Translations under genes and position numbers: made by a program
The notes under the pieces: generated by a model
Told to the model about the DNA's origin: nothing
Seen by the model: the letters and a program-made list of their open reading frames with translations, nothing else
Database searches by the model: none
Source of the DNA: Deltaproteobacteria bacterium
GTDB taxonomy: Bacteria; Desulfobacterota; UBA8473
Assembly (NCBI GenBank): GCA_030623035.1
Contig: JAUXFK010000002.1
Location: 1 to 42,416 of the forward strand
Direction of reading: 5' to 3'
Length of the DNA: 42,416 nt
Part shown: positions 34,894-42,416 of the stretch, piece by piece
Layout of the letters: each line of letters opens with the position of its first letter
Numbering within the stretch: the stretch's first letter is position 1

Positions 34894-35744
34894 TTACTGT
34901 ATTCGTAAAACCCCCTTCCTGTTTTTCTTCCTAGATATCCGGCTTCCACATACTTTTTTAAAAGAGGACATGGGCGGTACTTTGGATCGCCCAGTTCATT
35001 ATGAAGTACCTCCAGTATGGCCAGGCATGTGTCCAGCCCGATTAAATCGGCCAGTGTGAGAGGGCCCATAGGGTGGTTCATCCCCAGTTTCATCACAGTA
35101 TCTATTGCCTCTGGTTTCCCAACCCCTTCGTAGAGGGCAAAAACAGCTTCATTTATCATGGGAAGCAGAATCCTATTGGCAATAAAACCGGGAAAGTCCT
35201 TTGCCTCAGCCGGAGTTTTACCCATCTTTTCTGCAAGTTTCATCACCGTATCAAAGGTCTCATCAGAGGTGGGTAGCCCCCTGATAACCTCTACTAACTG
35301 CATCATGGGAACAGGGTTCATGAAGTGCATGCCTATAACCCTGTCTGGTCTTTTGGTTGCAGAGCCGATCTTTGTAATGGATATAGATGAAGTGTTACTC
35401 GCCAAAATCACATCAGCTTTACAGACCTCATCGAGTTTCCTAAAGATATCAAGCTTGACAGGAAGATTCTCTGTGGCAGCTTCAACAACAAAGTCAGCTT
35501 TTTCCATATCTTCTAATTTAGTGGTGCCGGAGATTTTTTTCAATATCTCCTCTTTTTTTTCAAGGGTAATCTTTTCCTTTTTGAGCATCCTATCCAGGCT
35601 TTTGGATATAGAGGATATTCCTCCCTTTACAAAATCGTCCTTTATGTCGTTTATTATAACGTCGAACCCGGTAGCAGCCGCAACCTGGGCGATCCCGCTT
35701 CCCATCTGCCCAGCGCCAATAACACCAAAAGTTTTGATCTCCAT
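34890..35744 (-). CDS. hbd: 3-hydroxybutyryl-CoA dehydrogenase
   Basis: A 284-residue NAD-dependent L-3-hydroxyacyl-CoA dehydrogenase, which interconverts acetoacetyl-CoA and 3-hydroxybutyryl-CoA. GAGQMGSGIAQ at residues 10-20 binds NAD; FVVEAATENLPVK, LASNTSSISIT, and GMHFMNPVPMMQLVEVI (catalytic His) are hallmarks, and the C-terminal domain includes NHPMGPLTLADLIGLD. RBS AGGAGG precedes ATG 35744. It lies 37 bp after the thiolase gene and with it covers two consecutive steps of butanoate/beta-oxidation metabolism. Confidence 0.95.
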   Translation of the reverse strand: MEIKTFGVIGAGQMGSGIAQVAAATGFDVIINDIKDDFVKGGISSISKSLDRMLKKEKITLEKKEEILKKISGTTKLEDMEKADFVVEAATENLPVKLDIFRKLDEVCKADVILASNTSSISITKIGSATKRPDRVIGMHFMNPVPMMQLVEVIRGLPTSDETFDTVMKLAEKMGKTPAEAKDFPGFIANRILLPMINEAVFALYEGVGKPEAIDTVMKLGMNHPMGPLTLADLIGLDTCLAILEVLHNELGDPKYRPCPLLKKYVEAGYLGRKTGRGFYEYSK

Positions 35745-35781
35745 ATAGTTCCTCCTTTTCCCTGATCATCAGGTTTGTTCA

Positions 35782-36966
35782 TCAACTCTCCATATCTACT
35801 ATAACAGCAGCCCCTTGCCCTCCGCCAACGCATAGGGTTGCCAGACCTAAATTAGAGCCTCTTTTCTTCATTTCATATAATAGTGTGATCAGTATCCTTG
35901 CACCACTGGCACCTATGGGGTGGCCCAGGGCAATAGCTCCACCATTAACATTTACATTATTTAAATCCCATCCCATCTCTCTATTCACATACAATGCCTG
36001 GGCCGCAAATGCCTCATTTGCCTCTATTAAGTCCAGGTCTGAAACGGTCAACCCCGCCTTATCCATAGCCTTTTTACTGGCCGGAACAGGGGCTGTGCCC
36101 ATAATGGACGGGTCAACGGCCGCAGTTGCGTAGGATTTTATTTTAGCCATAGGTTCTATGCTTAATTCCTTAGCCTTGTCTTCAGACATTATTAACAGAG
36201 CAGCCGCACCATCGTTGATACCAGAGGCATTGCCTGCGGTGACCGTCCCGCCCTTTTTAAATGCCGGCGGCAGTTTTGCCAATCCCTCTTTTGTGGTTTT
36301 GGATCTGGGATGCTCATCGGTATCGAACATCTTTACCTCCCCTTTTTTCTGGGGTATCTCCACAGGTACAATCTCATCTTTAAACCTTCCTTCTTCTATG
36401 GCCTTGGCAGCCTTGATCTGGCTTCCAAGTGCAAATTCGTCCTGCTCTTCCCTTGTAATACCGAATTTGTCTGCTATATTTTCAGCCGTAATTCCCATAT
36501 GGTAGCCATTGAATATTTCCCACAGACCGTCATGCACCATGAGGTCAACCAACTTATCGTCGTTCATCCTGATCCCCCAACGGGCTTTGTTAATGGCATA
36601 AGGAGCCCTGCTCATATTCTCCATACCACCTGCAATAATTATATCAGCGTCCCCCACCATTATTGACTGGGCTGCCAGGAGTACAGATTTCATCCCTGAT
36701 GCGCATACTTTATTGACAGTGAATGAGGGGACTTCCTGGGGTATCCCCGCGCCTATTGCTGCCTGTCTGGCAGGATTTTGCCCCAGGCCTGACTGTAAAA
36801 CATTCCCAAATATTACTTCGTCTATTTGATCCCTGTTTAACCCGGTCCTTTTTATTACCTCTTCGATGACCTTAACCCCTGTATCTATGACGGAAATGTC
36901 TTTAAGGGAACCGCCAAAAGTGCCTACAGCAGTCCTAACACCACATGCAATTACAACCTCTCTCAT
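35782..36966 (-). CDS. Acetyl-CoA C-acetyltransferase (thiolase)
   Basis: A 394-residue classical thiolase that condenses two acetyl-CoA or cleaves acetoacetyl-CoA. The nucleophilic Cys is in KVCASGMKSVLLA near residue 88, the His in ALGHPIGASGARI, and the second Cys in LCVGGGQGAAV near the C-terminus; NEAFAAQAL is also present. RBS AGGAGG precedes ATG 36966. It leads the thiolase, hbd, hydrolase set. It is of a different class from the SCP-x-type thiolase at 26681. Confidence 0.95.
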   Translation of the reverse strand: MREVVIACGVRTAVGTFGGSLKDISVIDTGVKVIEEVIKRTGLNRDQIDEVIFGNVLQSGLGQNPARQAAIGAGIPQEVPSFTVNKVCASGMKSVLLAAQSIMVGDADIIIAGGMENMSRAPYAINKARWGIRMNDDKLVDLMVHDGLWEIFNGYHMGITAENIADKFGITREEQDEFALGSQIKAAKAIEEGRFKDEIVPVEIPQKKGEVKMFDTDEHPRSKTTKEGLAKLPPAFKKGGTVTAGNASGINDGAAALLIMSEDKAKELSIEPMAKIKSYATAAVDPSIMGTAPVPASKKAMDKAGLTVSDLDLIEANEAFAAQALYVNREMGWDLNNVNVNGGAIALGHPIGASGARILITLLYEMKKRGSNLGLATLCVGGGQGAAVIVDMES

Positions 36967-37039
36967 CTTTAACCTCCTGTTCGAACGTATAATTTTTTTT
37001 GGTATATCATTATTTATCCCTGGATCCGTGTCCTTATGT

Positions 37040-37924
37040 TTATTTACCCAAAGGGGTAATTACTTTTAATGCTTTTGGTACAATCTCTAAAGAGAAAGGC
37101 GTCTTGCAGATAAACTCACCGTCCCCATAGAAATCAAGGGGAGTATCTGATTCAACTGATAGGTATCTTGATCTATAGTTCCGGACTTCGGAAATCCCTA
37201 TATGAGTTCCTTTAAAAACCCTGGGGAATATATATAATAACTTTAGTTTATTTATCTTTTTGATTAAACATATATCCAGAACCCCGTCATCTATCTTTGC
37301 ATTTGGGGTAATATACATTCCTCCTCCATATGATCTCGTATTGCCAAAGGCCGCCAGAAGAATCTCTCCGTCAAATACCCCTTTTTCAAAATGTATTCTT
37401 ACCCTTTTATATCTAAAACCAGGGATTTTTAAAAGAGCGCCTATCGTGTATGCAAAACTGCCTTTTAGGAATCGAAGCCTGCTGTTTACCAATCGATTGA
37501 CTTCTGAATCAAAACCGATTCCACCTATACCCAAATAATATCTGTCCTCATTTACCCTTACAATATCTATGCTTTTTTGATGGCCTCTACTGATATTTTC
37601 AATGGCTTTTGAGATATCCTTATCAATACCAAGATTATGGGCTAAATCTCCCCCTTTGCCCATAGGAATAATCCCTAGAGTTATATCCGTACCGATTATA
37701 CCATTTACAACCTCGTTTATTGTACCGTCACCACCACATGCGATGATCCTTTTAAAACCATCCTGTTCCGCTTTCTTTGCAAGTTCCTCTGCATATCTCG
37801 GATATTGACTAAGGAAGAAGCGATAACTTATCCCTTCCTCTTTTAACATCCTTTGAATATCAGGGATATTTTTTTTATACTTTCCACCACATGAAGCTGG
37901 ATTTGTGATTACCATTGTTCTCAT
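37040..37924 (-). CDS. Diacylglycerol kinase-family lipid kinase (YegS/DgkB type)
   Basis: A 294-residue kinase of the diacylglycerol/sphingosine kinase family. The nucleotide-binding motif GGDGTINEVVNG is at residues 64-75, preceded by ITNPASCGGK. The second family motif, usually GTGNDFA, reads MGKGGDLAHNLG, a variant found in some members. GIGGIGFDSEV and DGVLDICLI fit the C-terminal beta domain. It is 73 bp upstream of the thiolase gene on the same strand and may share its transcript. The lipid substrate is not certain. Confidence 0.88.
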   Translation of the reverse strand: MRTMVITNPASCGGKYKKNIPDIQRMLKEEGISYRFFLSQYPRYAEELAKKAEQDGFKRIIACGGDGTINEVVNGIIGTDITLGIIPMGKGGDLAHNLGIDKDISKAIENISRGHQKSIDIVRVNEDRYYLGIGGIGFDSEVNRLVNSRLRFLKGSFAYTIGALLKIPGFRYKRVRIHFEKGVFDGEILLAAFGNTRSYGGGMYITPNAKIDDGVLDICLIKKINKLKLLYIFPRVFKGTHIGISEVRNYRSRYLSVESDTPLDFYGDGEFICKTPFSLEIVPKALKVITPLGK

Positions 37925-38121
37925 GCATTTCTCCTGACCATGGGCAGTCGAGAAATTACTATCAAATTAAATAAGATTTTACAAGGTCTTTTTTTCTTGC
38001 AAAAAATCCGTAATTAAGTTAATTGTTCGAAACACCGCCAGATAAACTTTAATTGTTATAGATTTTAAAGCATTTGATTCTTTACATTGATGCTGAAAGA
38101 AATGTGGCAAGGAGATAGAAG

Positions 38122-39774
38122 ATGGTTATGCCAAAATGGATTAAAGCTCTCTTTATACTGATTATTTTATTGGGGGTTTTAAGTTGCAAAAATGGGAGTG
38201 AAGAATCCGTCCAGGTTGTGGATAAAGATCAAAGTCTTATAAAACCGGAATACGGGGATATTTTGATAGATAGCTCTATCGGGGACGCAAGCAACCTCAT
38301 TCCAATGTTGTCATCAGACAGCTCATCTCATAGTGTGGCCGGTTTAATATTCAATGGACTGGTAAAGTATGATAAGAACCTTAATTTAATCGGTGACCTC
38401 GCAGAATCATGGGATATATCAGAAGATGGCTTGACCATAACCTTTCATTTAAAAAAAGGAGTCAAATGGCAAGACGGTGTCGAGTTTAGTGCCAATGACG
38501 TTATGTTTGGATATAAGACGATTATAGACCCCAATACCCGTACCGCATACGCTGGAGATTACCTGGAAGTCAAGGAAGCTCATATCATTGACAGGTACAC
38601 ATTTAGAGTGAGTTACGACAAACCTTTCGCTCCTGCACTGGCAAGCTGGGGAAGCTCTGTGGTTCTGCCTGAACATCTATTAAAGGATAAAGATATAAAC
38701 ACCTCTGAGTTGAGTCGCCACCCCATAGGTACAGGCCCTTACAGGTTTAAAAAGTGGAGTACTGGGGAGAAGATCGAATTGGTATCTAACCATGATTATT
38801 TTGAGGGAAGGCCTTATATAGATGGATATGTATTTCGGATTATACCGGATCTTGCGACTACCTTTTTAGAACTCAAGGCCGGGGGAATAGATATGATGGG
38901 ATTAACCCCTTTACAGTTTAAAAAGCAGACTGATACAGATAAGATAAAGAGGAACTTTAATAAGTACAAGTATCTTGCCTTCGGCTATACATACATTGGT
39001 TATAATCTTACAAATCCGATCTTTAAGGATAAACGGGTACGTCAGGCGATCAGTTATGCGATCGATAAAGAGGAGATAATCGAGGGGGTACTGCTGGGGC
39101 TGGGGAAGGTAGCAACAGGCCCTTATAAACCAGAAACATGGTATTACAACCCGGATGTAAAGAGATACCCCTATAACCCGAAAGAGGCAAAGAGATTACT
39201 GAAAGAAGCGGGTTGGATCGATACGGACAATGATGGTATACTGGACAAAGAGGGCATTCCTTTTCGTTTTACCATAATAACAAACCATGGCAATGAGCAA
39301 AGGAAACAATGCGGGGAGGTCATACAGCATAGGCTGAAGAAGGTGGGTATTGAAGTAAAGCTAAGGGTTATTGAGTGGGCAGCCTTCATCAATGACTTTA
39401 TTGACAAGAGAAACTTTGAGGCTGTTATCCTCGGATGGTCCATGGGGCCTGAGCCTGATCTATACGACATATGGCATTCAAGCAAAACCGGCTTTAAAGA
39501 GTTCAACTTTATCTCATATAAGAACGAAGAAGTGGACGAGCTAATATTGAAGGGGAGGCATACCTTCGATAAGGAGGAGAGGAAAAGGTGTTACTTTAAG
39601 ATCCAGGAGATATTGGCTGAAGACCAGCCTTATACATTCCTTTATGTTCCCTATGCCTTGCCTATCATCCACAAGAGATTTAAAGGGGTTGAACCTGCCC
39701 CTATAGGATTAGACTATAATTTCATCGAATGGTATGTGCCAAAGGCAGAGCAGAAATACAGGACGCAACAGTGA
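38122..39774 (+). CDS. Peptide/oligopeptide ABC transporter substrate-binding lipoprotein (SBP family 5)
   Basis: A 550-residue extracytoplasmic solute receptor of the DppA/OppA family. A lipoprotein signal peptide ends in the lipobox GVLSC (Cys22). Family hallmarks: LIFNGLVKYDKNLNLIGDLAESW, LTITFHLKKGVKWQDGVEFSANDV near residue 110, IGTGPYRFKKW, and DKRVRQAISYAIDKEEI. RBS AAGGAGA precedes ATG 38122. No permease or ATPase genes accompany it here, so it either uses components encoded elsewhere or acts alone. Ligand unknown. Confidence 0.92.
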   Translation: MVMPKWIKALFILIILLGVLSCKNGSEESVQVVDKDQSLIKPEYGDILIDSSIGDASNLIPMLSSDSSSHSVAGLIFNGLVKYDKNLNLIGDLAESWDISEDGLTITFHLKKGVKWQDGVEFSANDVMFGYKTIIDPNTRTAYAGDYLEVKEAHIIDRYTFRVSYDKPFAPALASWGSSVVLPEHLLKDKDINTSELSRHPIGTGPYRFKKWSTGEKIELVSNHDYFEGRPYIDGYVFRIIPDLATTFLELKAGGIDMMGLTPLQFKKQTDTDKIKRNFNKYKYLAFGYTYIGYNLTNPIFKDKRVRQAISYAIDKEEIIEGVLLGLGKVATGPYKPETWYYNPDVKRYPYNPKEAKRLLKEAGWIDTDNDGILDKEGIPFRFTIITNHGNEQRKQCGEVIQHRLKKVGIEVKLRVIEWAAFINDFIDKRNFEAVILGWSMGPEPDLYDIWHSSKTGFKEFNFISYKNEEVDELILKGRHTFDKEERKRCYFKIQEILAEDQPYTFLYVPYALPIIHKRFKGVEPAPIGLDYNFIEWYVPKAEQKYRTQQ

Positions 39775-39796
39775 TATAAATTTTTCAGCGTGAACG

Positions 39797-39874
39797 AATA
39801 AGTGCCCATCTAAAAATTTTACCTCCTTCTGACCTAATAGGTCACGTGACCTAATTTCCGGATGGGCACTTATT
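39797..39874. mobile_element. 78-bp MITE-like inverted-repeat element acting as a likely terminator
   Basis: Perfect 14-bp inverted ends AATAAGTGCCCATC (39797-39810) and GATGGGCACTTATT (39861-39874) enclose a perfect 16-bp palindrome TAGGTCACGTGACCTA (39838-39853). The outer ends resemble those of the TAGTGTCC elements (GTGCCCATCCGGAAAT versus GTGTCCATCCAGAAAT). It lies between convergent genes, followed by a T-rich run on the plus strand, and could end transcription from both sides. Confidence 0.65.
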
Positions 39875-39898
39875 AGGGTTTTATTTTAATATAATGTA

Positions 39899-41209
39899 TT
39901 AGAAATTAAAGATAATGTCTAACTGTATCCGATCTTCGTCTTTTTGCCCATCCTTACTCTCATTATCACGTTCAGTTAAGAACAATGTCCCCCTAGCCTG
40001 AATATTATCCGCAAGCAGATACCGTCCCTGGATACAGTGCCCTTTGTTATTGGTTCCCCCACCGTGAAAGTCTGAATCTACGAATACAGCAGGGAATGTA
40101 TAATCTTGCAATTCCTGATAAAAGTATTTTGCATACCAATCCCCTTTTTTCTTCTTGTTCCCCAGTGAAAAACCGATAAGCCACCCAGTGTTGCGATCAT
40201 CACCCGAATAACTTTCAAGCTTTGAAGGGTCACTATTACCAGGCTCTACCCCCTCTTCTATAAGTTTATCGATGTCTGCATCCGTGTTTATAATAAAATT
40301 CCCAAATAGGGAAAAGGGTTCAGGAAATACATCTTTTAACTTGAGTTTTGCCACCAATTCCAAACATCTGAACTCGTTTAACAGATTGCCCTCTGCATCG
40401 AAAATCATCTGCTGGCTATGTTTATGATTATATCCTAAAAAATCTGTTTTGTTGCTTAATGTTCCAGGTTCCCAATCTATTGCATCCAGGTTAACAAAAT
40501 CATAAAAAGTCCCTGCGATCTCAAGCTTTGCATCTTTATTTGGCTTTATTACAGTTCCTGCCTGGTACACAAGCAGGGTCGGATCCTTATCTGTATCTTT
40601 AATGTTCAATTCCTCTATGACCCACTGACCCAGGTTAAAGAAGATATACATATCATCATTTACATCAAAATTTAGACTTTCAGAGACACCTTCAGGATTA
40701 ATGTCCGAGTCCCATACCAAAGAGGTCGTCAGTAAGGGGTTCTTATGCTTTCCGCCTGTAATTTTTACGGTATCATTCAGCTTCCATGAAGCATATGCCC
40801 TATCTATAAAAATTCCCTTACCCCTTGCATGCTCATCAAAACTCTGGTTTGTCGTATTCTGATACCCCGATCCGGAGACCAATCGAAACCCAACTTCTGT
40901 GTTTTTTGTTGTCTTTGCCTTTACCCCAAATCTAAGGCGATACCGTTCTCGGTTACGGGCATAATCATCATCACCCGTATCTATCCATTGTGTATCATGG
41001 CGAAGCCTCAGATCCCCTTTAAAACTCGTCTTTTCTAAGATCTTAAGGTATTTTTCTTTTGCATTATACACCATAGCTTCCCTTGCTTCATCCTCAGTAA
41101 TGATACCCTTTTCCTTCAGGATATCAGTAAGATCACCTGCCATTGCCCCAATTTCGGTCAAAAGCACGAAAAGAACACAAAACAATATACTGAACTGTAA
41201 TTTTTTCAT
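39899..41209 (-). CDS. Outer-membrane porin, probably phosphate-regulated
   Basis: A 436-residue outer-membrane protein: signal peptide (MKKLQF...GAMAG), a short N-terminal helical region (LTDILKEKGIITEDEAREAM) typical of this porin group, then alternating beta strands (DLRLRHDTQW, RYRLRFGVKAKT, EVGFRLVSGSGY). It ends in Phe (LDIIFNF), the usual C-terminal signal for barrel assembly. RBS AGGAGG precedes ATG 41209. A four-unit Pho-box-like array lies 123 bp upstream on the same strand. Permeating solute not shown by sequence; phosphate or phosphate esters are inferred from the regulation. Confidence 0.85.
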   Translation of the reverse strand: MKKLQFSILFCVLFVLLTEIGAMAGDLTDILKEKGIITEDEAREAMVYNAKEKYLKILEKTSFKGDLRLRHDTQWIDTGDDDYARNRERYRLRFGVKAKTTKNTEVGFRLVSGSGYQNTTNQSFDEHARGKGIFIDRAYASWKLNDTVKITGGKHKNPLLTTSLVWDSDINPEGVSESLNFDVNDDMYIFFNLGQWVIEELNIKDTDKDPTLLVYQAGTVIKPNKDAKLEIAGTFYDFVNLDAIDWEPGTLSNKTDFLGYNHKHSQQMIFDAEGNLLNEFRCLELVAKLKLKDVFPEPFSLFGNFIINTDADIDKLIEEGVEPGNSDPSKLESYSGDDRNTGWLIGFSLGNKKKKGDWYAKYFYQELQDYTFPAVFVDSDFHGGGTNNKGHCIQGRYLLADNIQARGTLFLTERDNESKDGQKDEDRIQLDIIFNF

Positions 41210-41331
41210 CCATTTCCTCCTATTAAAACCGATCTAAATTGAAATTAAAAAAAAGTAATATCCAGATTAAACTTATGATCACCTCCTTTGCATGGTGATT
41301 TGGCAAGTAGCCATCTGCCTAGATTAAGGCA

Positions 41332-41375
41332 AAGATATTACAGATTGATTACGACTTTGTTAATCTTTTGTTACA
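41332..41375 (-). promoter_or_regulatory. Pho-box-like array of the porin gene
   Basis: Read on the minus strand, four consecutive 11-bp units occur: TGTAACAAAAG, ATTAACAAAGT, CGTAATCAATC, TGTAATATCTT. The TAA core recurs exactly every 11 bp. Such direct repeats are the PhoB-binding arrangement. The porin start codon is 123 bp downstream. Confidence 0.7.
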
Positions 41376-41404
41376 ATTTGACGTGTCTGGAAAAAAGGTT
41401 ACAA

Positions 41405-41496
41405 GCTGTGCAGTTAAGCAAGTCCAGATTATCGAACTCCTCCTTGATGGTTCGATAAGAAGACAGAAATGACGAGAACAGAGTTAACCGCACAGT
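41405..41496. other. Nested inverted repeat, possible structured RNA
   Basis: An outer pair, CTGTGCAGTTAA near 41405 with TTAACCGCACAG ending near 41495 (one mismatch), encloses a perfect 9-bp stem TTATCGAAC (41429-41437) with GTTCGATAA (41450-41458) and a TCCTCC-containing loop. TTTTTT follows shortly after on the plus strand (41503). It could be an sRNA with terminator or an attenuator; no promoter was identified. Confidence 0.4.
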
Positions 41497-41538
41497 TTGA
41501 ACTTTTTTGGAGACAGGAGGGGCGAATTTCCTGCTAGG

Positions 41539-41582
41539 CTTCATCAAATCTTAACCCATTCGTAATCAAATCGTAATAAGAG
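41539..41582 (+). promoter_or_regulatory. Pho-box-like array, orphan
   Basis: Four 11-bp units on the plus strand: CTTCATCAAAT, CTTAACCCATT, CGTAATCAAAT, CGTAATAAGAG, the first weak. They match the arrays of the porin and pstS in core and spacing. No normal gene follows directly; the first large gene downstream is pstS, 550 bp away. Confidence 0.6.
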
Positions 41583-41717
41583 TCTGTTATTAAAATCAGT
41601 CAGCATCGGGAAAAAGTATACAAAGGAGGGTTGATAACGCAGTGAAGTATGACATTGTTGAAGAAAAAGGCTTTATATCTCATAAAGATATCAGGTGAGA
41701 CCAGGAAGAATGAAGCC

Positions 41718-41798
41718 GTCATGCCGGACTTGATCCGGCATCCAGAAGTCATATCATACTGATAATATTCTGGATTCCTGCTTTCGCAGGAATGATGG
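41718..41798. repeat. REP-like palindrome doublet
   Basis: Two short palindromes, ATGCCGGA/TCCGGCAT (41721-41741) and ATTCCTGC/GCAGGAAT (41774-41793), stand in opposite orientation, flanked by CCAG and CTGG. This is the common dispersed doublet of proteobacterial intergenic regions. It differs in sequence from the GTAGGGGC palindromes associated with the RAYT. Confidence 0.75.
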
Positions 41799-42028
41799 CA
41801 CATAGTTTGTGATTCTAATAATTTCAACAAGTTAGAAGAACTTTGGACTGTGTAGATAAATAGTATCTGAACGAAAAGTACTCTGCTCCGGTAGTAAGGA
41901 TGGTTTAACTTAATTTTCCTTTGGTTATAGATAAGGTGATAAGCTGTTAGCGATTAACAAGTAGGGTCTTGAGATAAGGGGCGAGGCCGAAAATCAAGCA
42001 AAGGGAAGGAGGTGAACTAGATAAAACC

Positions 42029-42072
42029 GTAATCAAATCTTAACACAATCTTAACATAATTGTAACATTTCT
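42029..42072 (+). promoter_or_regulatory. Pho-box-like array of pstS
   Basis: Units CGTAATCAAAT, CTTAACACAAT and CTTAACATAAT are spaced 11 bp apart; a fourth TAACA core follows after 10 bp. It ends about 60 bp before the pstS start codon, the expected place for PhoB activation. Confidence 0.72.
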
Positions 42073-42132
42073 CTGGTACAAGTAAAGATTAACAAGACTT
42101 CTAATCATTTTAAAAAATAAGGAGGCAGGAAC

Positions 42133-42416
42133 ATGAAGAAGTCATTCTGGGTAAAAGCGCTTGTCTTATCAATGGTATTCTGTTTTAATATCAGCAGCTT
42201 TGCATTTGCGGAGAAGCTGGTCATCAAAGGTTCTACCACGGTCCTCCCTGTCGCCCAGAAGGCGGCTGAGGACTACATGAAAACGCATCCTGATGTAACC
42301 ATATCGATCTCCGGCGGCGGTTCCGGAAAGGGGATCAAGGCATTGGTTGACGGTTTTACCGATATTGCCAACGCTTCCCGGTTCATCAAGCAGAAAGAGA
42401 TTAACCATGCCATGAA
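42133..42416 (+). CDS. pstS: Phosphate ABC transporter substrate-binding protein PstS (3' partial)
   Basis: The first 94 codons of a periplasmic phosphate-binding protein; the gene continues past the window. A signal peptide (MKKSFWVKALVLS...FAFA) is followed by KLVIKGSTTVLPVAQKAAE and ISISGGGSGKGIKALVDG, the segments that bind phosphate in the PstS family (GSTT and SGGGSGxGI), then DIANASRFIKQKE. RBS AAGGAGG precedes ATG 42133. The Pho-box-like array just upstream supports the assignment. The rest of a pst operon would be expected to follow. Confidence 0.93.
   Translation, partial: MKKSFWVKALVLSMVFCFNISSFAFAEKLVIKGSTTVLPVAQKAAEDYMKTHPDVTISISGGGSGKGIKALVDGFTDIANASRFIKQKEINHAM

Larger units (their letters stand above)
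41210..42132. other. Long regulatory intergenic region between porin and pstS
   Basis: 923 bp without a clear gene. It holds three Pho-box-like arrays, a nested inverted repeat, and a REP doublet, listed separately. It also has several strong ribosome-binding-like runs not followed by a gene: one complementary to the 16S 3' end at 41277-41289 on the minus strand, AGGAGGG at 41623 before an 18-codon GTG frame (41642-41698), and AAGGAGGTGA at 42007. Confidence 0.6.

Noticed and set aside
35158..35748. Long plus-strand frame of 196 codons
   Set aside because: Antisense to the 3-hydroxybutyryl-CoA dehydrogenase gene; a coding shadow.

Overview
The window is 42.4 kb of a single moderately AT-rich bacterial chromosome segment, almost certainly from a strict anaerobe of the former Deltaproteobacteria (Desulfobacterota, Syntrophobacter/Syntrophus/Desulfobacterales-like). 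The indications are a selenocysteine formate dehydrogenase joined to complex I, a four-subunit 2-oxoacid:ferredoxin oxidoreductase, beta-oxidation-type thiolases, a sigma-54 promoter with a c-di-GMP riboswitch, and a CFI-box surface protein. The taxon is inferred from gene content only.

Region 1 (1-14454, + strand) is a respiratory operon that enters from the left edge: nuoF (3' part), a Sec-containing formate dehydrogenase/NuoG-like subunit read through an in-frame TGA, a second full-length copy of that subunit with Trp (TGG) at the Sec position, then nuoH, I, J, K, L, M and N. A non-autonomous transposable element sits between nuoH and nuoI. The arrangement suggests a formate/NAD(H)-handling head on a proton-pumping complex I membrane arm.

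Region 2 (14455-23574) is a patchwork: an exported SRPBCC protein, a PHP-domain gene truncated beside a MITE, a sugar-nucleotide epimerase, a remnant of an S23/four-helix-bundle gene, the korDABC operon (minus strand) with a good sigma-70 promoter, an ABC-2 exporter pair, a cupin, and a REP-associated transposase (RAYT) carrying REP palindromes in its own reading frame.

Region 3 (23575-31000) holds a site-2-protease-like membrane protein, a PHP phosphoesterase, a two-gene acyl-CoA unit (an HMG-CoA-synthase-like protein fused to a DUF35 Zn-ribbon/OB domain, followed by an SCP-x-type thiolase), and a two-gene unit of a B12-binding radical SAM protein and a TPR protein.

Region 4 (31000-34225) is a regulatory showpiece: a sigma-54 promoter, a GEMM-I c-di-GMP riboswitch with a predicted SD-sequestering expression platform, and a large secreted, C-terminally anchored adhesin-like protein whose stop codon is supplied by a second MITE copy.

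Region 5 (34333-42416) contains a probable minus-strand operon (lipid kinase, thiolase, 3-hydroxyacyl-CoA dehydrogenase, isochorismatase-like hydrolase), a peptide-binding lipoprotein, a porin, and the start of a pstS-like gene. Three arrays of 11-bp repeats resembling Pho boxes lie between the porin and pstS and imply shared phosphate-starvation control.
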